DNA of 5,931 nt from VRUE01 sp046733275 (GCA_046733275.1 JBKPOW010000245.1:1-5931), one strand, 5' to 3'; counted from the first letter of the stretch, positions 1 to 5,696 are shown. A program made the numbers and translations. The notes: generated by a model from the sequence alone, not told the origin.

Positions 1-396
1 GGCGAAGCCTGGGACGTCGCCGGGCGGCCTGGATCGGAGGCCCACGACGAGATCTTCTGGTCGGAGCAGGGCGGCTACCGGCGCGAGACCAACCACGCCG
101 GCGGCCTCGAGGGCGGCATGACCAACGGCCTGCCGCTCTCGGTGCGGGCGGCGATCAAGCCGATCTCGACCTTGACCAAGCCCTTGCGCTCGGTCGACAC
201 CGAGACCAAGCAGCCGGCGCAGGCGCTGCGCGAGCGCACCGACTCGACCGTCGTTCCGGCCGCCGCGGTGGTCGCCGAGGCGATGGTCTGCCTCGTCCTC
301 GCCCGCTGCTACCGCGAGAAGTTCGGCGGCGACCACATCGACGACGTGCTCGCCGCGGTCGAGGCGTACAAGCGCCGTATCGACTTCCGCGGGTGA
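1..396 (+). CDS. aroC: Chorismate synthase, C-terminal part (5' end outside window)
   Basis: This is the last 131 codons of chorismate synthase, the FMN-dependent lyase that turns 5-enolpyruvylshikimate-3-phosphate into chorismate, the final shikimate-pathway step. The frame is open from base 1. Visible residues 31-41 read NHAGGLEGGMT, a typical chorismate synthase glycine-rich stretch, followed by ISTLTKPLRSVD. Visible residues 79-81 are RTD, matching the family's conserved C-terminal R-x-D signature, then a VPAAAVVAEAM helix. The family is usually 360-400 residues, so about two thirds lies upstream. The ATG at 118 is an internal methionine in the conserved block, not a start. The stop TGA (394-396) overlaps the GTG of the next gene (GTGA). 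No truncation or frameshift is seen in the visible part. The family assignment is secure. Confidence 0.96.
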   Translation, partial: GEAWDVAGRPGSEAHDEIFWSEQGGYRRETNHAGGLEGGMTNGLPLSVRAAIKPISTLTKPLRSVDTETKQPAQALRERTDSTVVPAAAVVAEAMVCLVLARCYREKFGGDHIDDVLAAVEAYKRRIDFRG

Positions 397-1934
397 GCCG
401 GGTGGCCAAGCCCGCGATCGTCTTCATCGGCTTCATGGGGGCGGGCAAGTCGACCGCGCTGGCCGCCGCGCGCGAGGCCGGCCTGGAGACCACCGAGATC
501 GACGCGCTGATGGAAGCCGACCTGGGGATGCCGATCGCCGAGGCCTTCGTGCGCCACCGCGAGGAGGGTTTCAGGGCGCGCGAGGCCGAGGTCGTCGGCG
601 AGCTGCTGGAGAAAGCCGACGGCGGCGCGATCGCGCTCGGCGGCGGAAGCGTCCTCTCCGAGCGCGTACGCGCTGCCCTCGACCGCCACGTGGTCGTCTG
701 GCTGCAGATCGACGCCGCTGAGGCCTGGCGTCGGATCGAGGGCACCGAGCGGCCGCTGGCGCGCAGCGCCGAGGACGTCGCAAACCTGCTTGCGGTGCGG
801 CTGCCGCTCTACGAAGAGCTGGCCGACGCCGTGATCCCACCCGGCGACCGCGGCCAGGTCGCACGGGCGTTGCCCTCGATCGCGGCGCTCGCCGAGCTGC
901 CCCCCGCCACCAAGTTGCTCTGGGCTGCGAGCACGTCGGGCGAGTACCCGGTGTTCGTCGGTATGGGCTTGCTCGACACCGATTGGTGGCCGCGGGAGGG
1001 ACGGCGTTTCTGCGTCAGCGACAGAACGGTCTGCGGCCTCTACGGAGAGAAGGTCGAGCCGCTGGCGGCTCGGATCGAAGTCGAGCCCGGGGAGTCGGCT
1101 AAGACCATGGCCGGGGCGGAGCGCGTGTCCCGGGAGCTGGCTCAGGCAGGCATGACTCGCGAAGACCATGTCGTTGCGCTCGGTGGCGGGGTGGTCGGCG
1201 ACCTGGCGGGCTTCTGCGCCCATATCTACCAGCGCGGGGTCCCCATCGTCCAGGTGCCGACCACTCTCGTCGCCCAGGTCGACTCCGCCTACGGCGGCAA
1301 GACCGGGGTCGACCTGCCTGAGGGCAAGAACTATGCAGGCGCCTATCACCCGCCGGTAGCGGTGATTGCCGACACCCTGACGCTGACCAGCCTGGCTGAC
1401 GAGGAGCGGAATGCCGGCTACGTCGAGGCGTTGAAGACCGGGCTGCTGGCGGGCGGTGACCTGTGGCAGCGGGTCCGCACGATCGACCAGGTCGACCCCG
1501 AGAGCCTCGTCGACATCGTCTTCGAGTGTGCCCGCTACAAGTGCGCAATCGTCGCCGCCGACGAGCGCGACGCGGGCAGGCGCCAGGTGCTCAACCTCGG
1601 CCACACCGTCGGCCACGCGATCGAGGCCGCGACCGACTACAGGCGCTTCCGCCACGGTGAAGCGGTCGGGCTCGGTCTGCTGGCGGCACTGCACCTGTCC
1701 GGGGCGGTGGACCTGCACAATCAGGTCGAGGCGGAGCTGCTGAGCCATGGACTGCCGGTGAAGCTCGAAGACGACGTCCCGCTGGCGGACGTCCTCGGTG
1801 CCCTCCAGCGCGACAAGAAGCGCACCGCCGAGGGGGTCGGTTTCGTCCTCCTCGCCGAGCCGGGGGCGCCGCGCACGGGGCAGCTCGTCGATCCGGCTAA
1901 GGTCGAGGCCGCCGTGAAGGAGCTCTACCAGTGA
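393..1934 (+). CDS. aroKB: Bifunctional shikimate kinase / 3-dehydroquinate synthase (AroK-AroB fusion)
   Basis: A 513-residue cytosolic protein joining two non-consecutive shikimate enzymes. Residues about 6-165 are shikimate kinase, which phosphorylates shikimate with ATP: Walker A GFMGAGKS (13-20), E35-x-D37 substrate/Mg motif, R61, GGG (83-85), lid R120-P-L and R136-x3-Y140. Residues about 174-513 are the NAD- and zinc-dependent DHQ synthase, which cyclises DAHP to 3-dehydroquinate: GGGVVGDLAGF (264-274), VPTTLVAQVDS (288-298), GGKTGVD (301-307), GKN (311-313). The expected zinc ligands are E345, H404 (in NLGHT) and H421 (in RHGEA), with K348 nearby. The linker is about 166-173. The GTG start at 393 overlaps the aroC stop by 4 bases and has no clear Shine-Dalgarno, suggesting coupling; GTG at 402 is an alternative. 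The first aspartate of the usual kinase DxD is Glu (E35). Both halves look catalytically complete. AroK-AroB fusions are known; the function is well supported. Confidence 0.96.
   Translation: MSRVAKPAIVFIGFMGAGKSTALAAAREAGLETTEIDALMEADLGMPIAEAFVRHREEGFRAREAEVVGELLEKADGGAIALGGGSVLSERVRAALDRHVVVWLQIDAAEAWRRIEGTERPLARSAEDVANLLAVRLPLYEELADAVIPPGDRGQVARALPSIAALAELPPATKLLWAASTSGEYPVFVGMGLLDTDWWPREGRRFCVSDRTVCGLYGEKVEPLAARIEVEPGESAKTMAGAERVSRELAQAGMTREDHVVALGGGVVGDLAGFCAHIYQRGVPIVQVPTTLVAQVDSAYGGKTGVDLPEGKNYAGAYHPPVAVIADTLTLTSLADEERNAGYVEALKTGLLAGGDLWQRVRTIDQVDPESLVDIVFECARYKCAIVAADERDAGRRQVLNLGHTVGHAIEAATDYRRFRHGEAVGLGLLAALHLSGAVDLHNQVEAELLSHGLPVKLEDDVPLADVLGALQRDKKRTAEGVGFVLLAEPGAPRTGQLVDPAKVEAAVKELYQ
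1917..1922 (+). promoter_or_regulatory. Shine-Dalgarno AAGGAG for aroQ
   Basis: AAGGAG lies inside the end of aroKB, 8 bases before the GTG at 1931. It is a strong ribosome-binding site at ideal spacing and supports the GTG start that overlaps the aroKB stop. It is the only strong site in the operon: the GTG at 393 and ATG at 2389 lack one and probably depend on coupling to the upstream gene. Confidence 0.8.
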
Positions 1935-2392
1935 CCTCCGCCCACAACCGGGTCGCCGTCCTGCACGGGGTCAACTTCGACGTGCTCGAGCGGCGCGACC
2001 CGGAGATTTACGGCGGCCTCTCGCTGAGCGAGCTCGAGCTGAGGATCCAGCGCGCGGCGCGCGAGCTGGGATTGGAAACGATCTTCTTCCAGACCAATTC
2101 CGAGGGCGAGTTCGCCGAGTACCTGCACCGGGCGCCGGAGCTGGCCGACGCGATCGTGATCAACGCCGGCGCCTGGACCCACTACAGCCGCGCGATCGCC
2201 GACGCGCTCGAGCTGACCCGCCTGCCGGCGGTCGAGGTGCACCTCTCCGATGTCGAGTCGCGTCAGGACTGGCGCCGGGTCTCCGTCTTCGACGGCCTCG
2301 TGCTGGAGAAGGTCTCCGGCAAGGGCCAGGAGGGCTACCGCGACGCGCTTGCCGCCCTCGCCCGGCACCTCGGCGTCTCCACCGCCGGATGA
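1931..2392 (+). CDS. aroQ: Type II 3-dehydroquinate dehydratase
   Basis: A 153-residue protein of the small type II dehydroquinase family (usually 140-160 residues, dodecameric), which dehydrates 3-dehydroquinate to 3-dehydroshikimate, the step after the AroB half of the preceding gene. Visible active-site elements: R22 and Y27 in RRDPEIYG (the reactive Arg and Tyr sit five apart, as in the family), N15, N78 and TH (83-84), H104 in VEVHLSD, and R111/R115 in the substrate-binding strand. Several usually conserved positions differ. The N-terminal NGPNLN motif reads HGVNFD (12-17), QSNHEG reads QTNSEG (54-59), and HLSN reads HLSD. All the main catalytic residues remain, so activity is expected, but the sequence is a divergent branch. 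The GTG start is fixed by the strong ribosome-binding site at 1917-1922 and a GTGA overlap with aroKB. The stop overlaps the next ATG (ATGA). Confidence 0.92.
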   Translation: MTSAHNRVAVLHGVNFDVLERRDPEIYGGLSLSELELRIQRAARELGLETIFFQTNSEGEFAEYLHRAPELADAIVINAGAWTHYSRAIADALELTRLPAVEVHLSDVESRQDWRRVSVFDGLVLEKVSGKGQEGYRDALAALARHLGVSTAG

Positions 2393-3447
2393 GGGGCCGT
2401 GGCGACCGCCTTGCCGCCGGGCTCGACGAGCGCGAGCTCGATCTGATCCTGGTCACCGACCTGGTCAACGTCCGTTACCTGACCGGCTTCACCGGCACCA
2501 ACGGCGCCTGCATCTGCGGTCCGGACACGCGCCTCTTCCTCACCGACTTCCGCTACACCGAGCGAGCCGCCGCCGAGGTCGACGGCTGGGAGACGGTCAC
2601 CGTCAAGGACGACTGGCTCGGCGGCATCGCGACCCGCCTCCGCGGCCGCTTCGGCTTCGAGGACGACCACGTCTCCGTGCGGCTGCTAGAGCGCCTGCGG
2701 GGGAAACTCGCCGAGGGCGTCGAGGCGGTCGCCGCCGGTGGCGCGGTCGAGAAGCTGCGCCGGGTCAAGGACGAGGGCGAGCTGGCGGCGATCGCCGCCG
2801 CCGCGGAGCTGGCCGATGAAGTTTGGCGCTGGAGCCTCGAGCGCGGCCTGGCGGGCCGCTCCGAGCGCGAGGTGGCGCGCGCGGCGGAGGCCCGGATCCG
2901 CGAGCTGGGCGGCGACCCGTCCTTCCCGGCGATAGTCGCTGCCGGCCCGAACGGAGCGCTGCCTCACGCCGAGCCGGGCGAGAGCCAGATCGCCGGCGGC
3001 GACCTGGTGGTCTTCGACATGGGGGCGCAACTCGACGGCTACTGCTCGGACGGCACCCGCACCTTCGCGGTCGGCGAGCCGGGCGAGCGCGCCCGCGAGG
3101 TCTACGAGACCGTCCGCCTCGCACAGGCGAAAGCGCTCGAGGCGGTCGCCGCCGGACGTGGCGGCGAAGAGCTGGACGCGGTCGCTCGCGAGGCGATCGG
3201 GGCCGCCGGCCACGGCGAGCGCTTCGGCCACGGGCTGGGCCATGGCGTCGGCCTCGAGGTGCACGAGGCGCCGCGCCTCTCGCCAAGCTCGGACGACGTA
3301 CTGGAGGCGGGCGAGGTGGTGACGATCGAGCCCGGCGTCTACCTGCCGGGCGAGCTGGGCGTGCGGATCGAGGATCTCGTCGTCGTCGAGCAGAACGGCT
3401 GTCGGAATCTCAGCGGACTACCAAAAAATTGGCAGGTCGTCGGCTGA
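2389..3447 (+). CDS. pepQ: M24 family Xaa-Pro peptidase (PepQ-like aminopeptidase/dipeptidase)
   Basis: A 352-residue cytosolic dinuclear metallopeptidase of the M24 'pita-bread' family, cleaving peptides with proline in second position. Residues 1-120 form the creatinase-like N-terminal domain (VNVRYLTGFTGTNG at 26-39, TDFRY at 52-56); about 125-352 form the catalytic domain. The five metal ligands are all present: D210 (FDMGA), D221 (SDGTRTF), H285 (GLGHGVG), E314 (IEPGVY) and E328 (RIED). The supporting histidines H193 and H292 are also there. Length is normal for the family. The ATG overlaps the aroQ stop (ATGA) and has no clear ribosome-binding site. Linkage of this peptidase to aro genes and efp is common; its link to aromatic synthesis is positional, not enzymatic. 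The last 15 or so codons are unusually rich in A/T-ending codons and contain an A6 run. Whether it is an aminopeptidase P or a prolidase cannot be settled from sequence alone. Confidence 0.9.
   Translation: MRGRGDRLAAGLDERELDLILVTDLVNVRYLTGFTGTNGACICGPDTRLFLTDFRYTERAAAEVDGWETVTVKDDWLGGIATRLRGRFGFEDDHVSVRLLERLRGKLAEGVEAVAAGGAVEKLRRVKDEGELAAIAAAAELADEVWRWSLERGLAGRSEREVARAAEARIRELGGDPSFPAIVAAGPNGALPHAEPGESQIAGGDLVVFDMGAQLDGYCSDGTRTFAVGEPGERAREVYETVRLAQAKALEAVAAGRGGEELDAVAREAIGAAGHGERFGHGLGHGVGLEVHEAPRLSPSSDDVLEAGEVVTIEPGVYLPGELGVRIEDLVVVEQNGCRNLSGLPKNWQVVG
3423..3429 (+). other. Possible -1 ribosomal slippery heptamer A AAA AAT at the pepQ 3' end
   Basis: In the pepQ frame the codons are CCA AAA AAT, giving X XXY YYZ as A AAA AAT. 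Slipping back one base would continue at 3429 with TTG GCA GGT, which is exactly the frame of the downstream GGDEF gene and is open through its whole length. The pepQ stop is 16 bases downstream at 3445. Inverted repeats follow (3442-3495), though the nearest hairpin is further away than usual. The pattern is seen directly; use as a frameshift site is inference. Confidence 0.25.
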
Positions 3448-3530
3448 GTAATCTGCTCGAAGCAGACAATGCGAAGCAAGAGGTCTGCCGCAGCCTCAAG
3501 TCCGGGCGCCCGCGTACCGATGCGCATTGG
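3448..3530 (+). other. pepQ-GGDEF intergenic region with alternative inverted repeats
   Basis: This 83-base gap is the only one in the + strand gene chain and begins with a low-GC patch. TCTGCT (3452-3457) and AGCAGA (3461-3466) form a perfect 6-base stem with a 3-base loop. GCAGAC (3462-3467) can instead pair with GTCTGC (3483-3488), which would exclude the first hairpin. An outer GGCTG (3442-3446)/CAGCC (3491-3495) pairing could enclose either one. No T-tract follows, so it does not look like an ordinary intrinsic terminator. A 21-codon ORF (ATG 3469 to TGA 3532-3534) lies in the region and ends in a GTGA overlap with the likely GGDEF start. No convincing promoter was found: TTGGCA (3429-3434) has no good -10 partner at 16-18 bases. 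Confidence 0.35.
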
Positions 3531-4646
3531 GTGAGATTGCGCGTCGACACGCCGAGGCCGACCGCGGAGTCGCTGCGTGCGATCCGCAACGACGCCCGGC
3601 GCGAGCGCCTGATCGACATGGAGCTGCGCCTGCGCCCCTACCGCTTCGCCTGCTTCGCGATCCTCGCCGCCGGCCTCGCCGCCTTCAGCTCCGAGCTCGG
3701 TTGGTGGTGGACGGTGCCGCTGGCTGCGGGCCTCGCCGGGTTCGCCGTCGCCGACAGCTTCATGAAAAGCAGCGAGCACCCGGCGATCTGGGTCGCCTGC
3801 GCCTGGGGGATCCTGCCCCTCCTGCTCGCCGACGCGGTGGTCACCACCGGTGGCGCCGAGAGCCCGGCATTGATGTGGTTCGCCCTGCCCGCGGTCACCC
3901 TCGGCGCCCGCTTCGAGCCGCGCGGGATCGTCATCGGCACCGCCTACATCCTCGCCCTGCTGGGGATCTCGACCTTCGGCCTCGACGCCGAGGTCGCCTC
4001 GGCGCGCGCGCAGGAGGTGATGGCCGCGGCCGGGCTCATCCTCTGTACGGTGATCCTCTCCGGCGCCCTGGTCGAGTCCGACCGCGCCCACCGCCGCCGC
4101 TCGACCCTCGACCCGCTGACCGGCCTCTGCAACCGCAACGCTCTCGAGCAGCGCTTGGCGGAGCTCGACGGCCAGCCGATCAGCGAGGAGGAGGGCCTCT
4201 CCCACGCGCTGCTGCTCTGCGATCTCGATCACTTCAAGCAGGTCAACGACCAGCTCGGCCACGCCGCCGGCGACGCCGTCCTGCAGGACGTCGCTTACAC
4301 GATGCGGGCGACCCTGCGCGCCGGCGACTCGATCTACCGCGTCGGCGGCGAGGAGATCCTCGTCGTCCTGCCCGGCGCCACCGAGGAGGCGGCGGTGGAG
4401 ATCGCCGAGCGGCTGCGCCTGGCGGTGCGCGAGCGCCGTCCGGTGGGCGTCACGGTAACGGTCAGCATCGGCGTCGCGGTCTCGCATCCCGGCCGCTTGG
4501 AGATCGACGACCTGGTCAGCGAGGCGGACGTGGCCCTCTACACGGCGAAGGCGGAGGGGCGCGATCGCGTCGTCGTCGGCGGCGAGGCCGCCCGGCTGAG
4601 CGCGGCCCGGCCGAGCGCGGCCGGCGCCGTGCCGGTCAGCGGCTGA
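3531..4646 (+). CDS. Membrane-bound diguanylate cyclase (six predicted helices plus GGDEF domain)
   Basis: A 371-residue protein if started at GTG 3531; ATG 3618 would give 342 residues. After an Arg-rich N-terminus there are about six hydrophobic segments (roughly 39-56, 58-75, 84-104, 112-126, 131-150, 161-181), then a GGDEF domain (about 192-350). That domain makes cyclic di-GMP from two GTP at the cytoplasmic face. Visible motifs: DPLTGLCNR (194-202), metal-binding D231 in CDLDHFK, N239 and D248 for guanine, K236, the active loop GGEEI (272-276, Ile in place of the usual Phe), and YTAKAEGRDR (337-346). The RxxD product-inhibition site is intact (R263-D266, five residues before GGEEI). The membrane part was not matched to a named sensor domain. 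No start has a clear Shine-Dalgarno; GTG 3531 is preferred because it retains the whole N-terminal helix and overlaps an upstream small ORF's stop. The tail carries a 15-base tandem repeat. The cyclase call is firm; the signal sensed is unknown. Confidence 0.9.
   Translation: MRLRVDTPRPTAESLRAIRNDARRERLIDMELRLRPYRFACFAILAAGLAAFSSELGWWWTVPLAAGLAGFAVADSFMKSSEHPAIWVACAWGILPLLLADAVVTTGGAESPALMWFALPAVTLGARFEPRGIVIGTAYILALLGISTFGLDAEVASARAQEVMAAAGLILCTVILSGALVESDRAHRRRSTLDPLTGLCNRNALEQRLAELDGQPISEEEGLSHALLLCDLDHFKQVNDQLGHAAGDAVLQDVAYTMRATLRAGDSIYRVGGEEILVVLPGATEEAAVEIAERLRLAVRERRPVGVTVTVSIGVAVSHPGRLEIDDLVSEADVALYTAKAEGRDRVVVGGEAARLSAARPSAAGAVPVSG
4590..4619 (+). repeat. Two tandem 15-base units in the GGDEF C-terminal tail
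   Basis: Units 4590-4604 and 4605-4619 are identical except for one T/C difference at the eighth base. They encode ARLSA and ARPSA, in a tail beyond the end of the GGDEF fold. It looks like a recent in-frame slippage duplication in a non-structured tail, with no obvious functional meaning. Confidence 0.8.
4636..4646. other. Palindromic 11-base overlap of two convergent gene ends
   Basis: TCAGCGGCTGA holds the stop codons of the + strand GGDEF gene (TGA 4644-4646) and the - strand M42 gene (TCA 4636-4638). The arms TCAGC and GCTGA are perfect inverted repeats around one central base, so both genes end in nearly the same 11 bases. A wider 7-base inverted repeat (4620-4626 and 4653-4659) surrounds the overlap and could fold in either transcript. 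There is no T-tract on either side. Confidence 0.6.
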
Positions 4647-5685
4647 GGTCGACGCCGGCTCGCAAGCGGGCGGCGAAGGCAGCGATCAGTTCGACGGTCG
4701 CCTCGAGGTCGCCGAGGTCGACCAGCTCGACCGGCGAGTGCATGTAGCGCAGCGGGATCGAGACGAGGCCGGTGGGGATGCCGGAGCGGGAGATCTGGAT
4801 CGCGTCCGCGTCGGTGCTCGTGCTGCGGCCGCTGGCGCTCACCGTGTGCTCGATCCCCGCCTCCTCGGCGGCCTCGACCAGCAGCTCGAAGACCTTGGGT
4901 GAGAGGGTCGAGCCGCGGCCGATCGCCGGGCCCGAGCCGAGCGGGTGGCTGCCGATCTCCTTCTCCTCGACGCCCGGTGCGTCGGTGGCGTGGGTGACGT
5001 CGATCGCCACGGCGAGGTCCGGGCGCACCTGGAAGGCCGAGGTGCGCGCGCCGAAGAGGCCGATCTCCTCCTGCACCGCGGCGACGGCGGCGAAGCTACC
5101 GGTGAGCGAGCCGCGCTCGTGCCAGCGCCGCAGCGCCTCCAGCGCGACGTAGGCGCCGAGGCGGTTGTCCATCGCCCGCGAGGCGAGCCGCTCGCCGGCG
5201 AGGCTCAGCGGCTCGGCGGCGATCGTCACCGGGTCGCCGACGCGGACCAGCCCGGCGGCCTCGTCGCGGTCGACGGCGCCAACGTCGATGTGCAGCCCCT
5301 TCAGCTCGACCACCTTCTTGCGCTGCTCGGCGTCGAGCAGGTGGATCGGCTTGCGTCCGACCACGCCGGGCACCGGCCCGCCCAGGCTTCTAACCTCGAC
5401 CCGCTGGCCGACGAGGATCTGCGGGTCCCAGCCGCCGATCGGCGCGAACCAGAGGAAGCCCTTCTCGTCGATGTGGGTGACGACGAGGCCGATCTCGTCG
5501 ATGTGCCCGACCACCGCCAGCAGCGGCTCGGCCTCGCCGACGCGGGCGATCGAGGAGCCGAGGCCGTCGGCGGAGAGCTCGGCGAAAGAGGCCTCCTCCC
5601 GCCAGATCGCGGCGGCGGGGCCCTCGTGGCCCGAGGGGGCGGCGGCACGCAGTAGTTTGTCGAGGAAGACAGGCGTCTCGGCCAT
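4636..5685 (-). CDS. M42 family metallo-aminopeptidase (TET/glutamyl aminopeptidase/FrvX-like)
   Basis: A 349-residue cytosolic dinuclear zinc or cobalt aminopeptidase of the M42 family, whose members form large tetrahedral complexes that trim peptides released by other proteases. The full metal and catalytic set is visible: H61 and D63 in GHIDEIG, bridging D173 in MDNRLG, catalytic E206 and metal-binding E207 in QEEIG, D229 in AIDVTHA, and H316 in YMHSPVE. Other M42 hallmarks are P17-S-G-H-E at the N-terminus, GGWDPQ (84-89) and the TDADAIQ segment (291-297). Length is normal (340-360). The inserted PDZ-like dimerisation domain occupies about 68-165. The ATG is at 5683-5685 with no Shine-Dalgarno upstream; a promoter-like pair sits just in front, suggesting a leaderless message. 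M42 names (glutamyl aminopeptidase, deblocking aminopeptidase, 'endoglucanase M') are often interchangeable, and specificity cannot be read here. It converges on the GGDEF gene and is not part of the aro operon. Confidence 0.93.
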   Translation of the reverse strand: MAETPVFLDKLLRAAAPSGHEGPAAAIWREEASFAELSADGLGSSIARVGEAEPLLAVVGHIDEIGLVVTHIDEKGFLWFAPIGGWDPQILVGQRVEVRSLGGPVPGVVGRKPIHLLDAEQRKKVVELKGLHIDVGAVDRDEAAGLVRVGDPVTIAAEPLSLAGERLASRAMDNRLGAYVALEALRRWHERGSLTGSFAAVAAVQEEIGLFGARTSAFQVRPDLAVAIDVTHATDAPGVEEKEIGSHPLGSGPAIGRGSTLSPKVFELLVEAAEEAGIEHTVSASGRSTSTDADAIQISRSGIPTGLVSIPLRYMHSPVELVDLGDLEATVELIAAFAARLRAGVDLSR

Positions 5686-5696
5686 CGAGGCTGCGC

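Noticed and set aside
118..396. A 92-residue gene starting at ATG 118
   Set aside because: The ATG lies inside the conserved chorismate synthase block and the same frame is open to base 1, so it is an internal methionine.
309..1748. 479-codon open frame on the minus strand, antisense to aroKB
   Set aside because: The plus strand encodes a fully recognisable AroK-AroB with all catalytic residues. The minus frame is a GC-rich shadow with no recognisable domain.
3429..3454. Promoter for the GGDEF gene (TTGGCA with TAATCT)
   Set aside because: TTGGCA is a good -35, but the spacing to TAATCT is only 14 bases and that hexamer matches the -10 consensus at 3 of 6. At 17 bases only TCTGCT is found.
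3452..3488. Intrinsic terminator after pepQ
   Set aside because: The hairpins are short and no T-tract follows on the plus strand. The T6 read on the minus strand falls inside pepQ and is not preceded by a strong stem.
2823..3530. Long N-terminal extension of the GGDEF reading frame through pepQ
   Set aside because: The extension is a low-complexity Arg/Gly-rich out-of-frame reading of the pepQ catalytic domain. It is not a plausible separate start, although the open frame is relevant to the frameshift idea.
3339..4487. 382-codon open frame on the minus strand, antisense to the GGDEF gene
   Set aside because: It covers the GGDEF domain whose motifs are clear on the plus strand. Its composition is typical of antisense shadows in high-GC DNA.
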